Shown: in pieces, positions 7,241 through 7,449 of the stretch
Layout of the letters: every line of letters starts with the position of its first letter
How positions within the stretch are numbered: position 1 is the first letter of the stretch
Made by a program: the position numbers and the translations under genes
Notes under the pieces: model-generated
The model's database searches: none
Seen by the model: only the letters and a program-made list of their open reading frames with translations
Told to the model about the DNA's origin: nothing
DNA from: Bacteroidaceae bacterium
GTDB lineage: Bacteria > Bacteroidota > Bacteroidia > Bacteroidales > Bacteroidaceae
DNA: 7,449 nt
Direction: 5' to 3'
Assembly (NCBI GenBank): GCA_900768625.1
Contig: CAAGDO010000118.1
Coordinates: 1-7,449 of the forward strand

Positions 7241-7268
7241 AACTGAAACATAGCGCTTGGCGCAAGTA

Positions 7269-7310
7269 AACTCGGGCACTTCCACAGAAGTGCCCGAGTT
7301 GTTTCTTCTG
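7269..7310 (+). terminator. strong intrinsic terminator after the AAA-ATPase-like gene
   Basis: A perfect 14-bp stem, AACTCGGGCACTTC (7269-7282) with its complement at 7287-7300, closes a CACA loop and is followed by GTTTCTT. It begins 28 nt after the stop codon at 7238-7240. The T tract is interrupted, but the stem is long and GC-rich. On the opposite strand the hairpin is followed by TTTACTTG, so bidirectional action is possible. Confidence 0.85.
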
Positions 7311-7330
7311 CATATTCCACTTTCTTCCTC

Positions 7331-7361
7331 TTGCAGCAATCAACCAAAAACGGTAAATTTG
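7331..7361 (+). promoter_or_regulatory. promoter of the gene entering at 7383
   Basis: TTG (7331-7333) and TAAATTTG (7354-7361) are separated by 20 nt. The -7 element is an exact TAnnTTTG match followed by CACC. It sits right after the terminator and 21 nt before the ATG at 7383, the same geometry as the promoter at 5433-5461. Confidence 0.65.
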
Positions 7362-7382
7362 CACCATAAGTAGGTGTTCGAA

Positions 7383-7449
7383 ATGAGTTTTACATTGAAA
7401 GTACGTTATCGGGATGCAGCTGTTTTCTTCGGGCGAAGGAACATAGCGG
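7383..7449 (+). CDS. start of an unidentified gene, cut off by the window edge
   Basis: An ATG at 7383 opens a frame with 22 codons (MSFTLKVRYRDAAVFFGRRN then IA) and no stop before the window ends. It is supported by position: the promoter at 7331-7361 lies 21 nt upstream, and AGGTG at 7372-7376 lies 6 nt before the ATG. The peptide is too short to assign to a family, and no signal peptide is evident in what is visible. It could still be a chance frame. Confidence 0.4.
   Translation, partial: MSFTLKVRYRDAAVFFGRRNIA

Overview
The window looks like chromosomal DNA from a member of the Bacteroidales (Bacteroides/Prevotella-like). This rests on four things: start codons without a Shine-Dalgarno sequence but with A/T-rich leaders, -7 elements of the TAnnTTTG type followed by GC(A/G)C, a secreted GH36 alpha-galactosidase of the form common in that order, and an AAA-ATPase-like/PD-(D/E)XK gene of a family that is expanded there. 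The genus cannot be named from sequence alone.

Layout: 1-102 is upstream DNA with a weak promoter candidate. 103-2316 (+) encodes an exported GH36 alpha-galactosidase. 2317-2595 is an intergenic region holding a 9-bp minisatellite, a terminator-like hairpin, a duplicated 16-nt motif and the promoter of the next gene. 2596-5280 (+) encodes a ten-helix P-type calcium ATPase of PMCA (P2B) type. 5281-5482 holds a very long imperfect palindrome (5302-5403) and a good Bacteroidales promoter. 5483-7240 (+) encodes an AAA-ATPase-like protein with a C-terminal PD-(D/E)XK nuclease-like domain. 7241-7382 holds a strong intrinsic terminator and another good promoter. From 7383 a further reading frame runs off the window.

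The genes do not form an obvious pathway. All lie on the + strand, but each seems to have its own promoter and terminator, so they are probably separate transcription units. The galactosidase belongs to alpha-galactoside (raffinose, melibiose, galactomannan side chain) breakdown in the periplasm or at the cell surface. The ATPase is a housekeeping ion pump in the inner membrane. The third gene is accessory in character: it is visibly lower in GC than the other two and is bracketed by large hairpins.

No rRNA, tRNA, CRISPR array, transposase or recognised riboswitch is visible. The least explained items are the 102-nt palindrome, whose arm differences all preserve G-U pairing in the + strand RNA; the 9-bp repeat with its regularly spaced CTAG sites; and the uncharacterised AAA-ATPase/nuclease-like protein.
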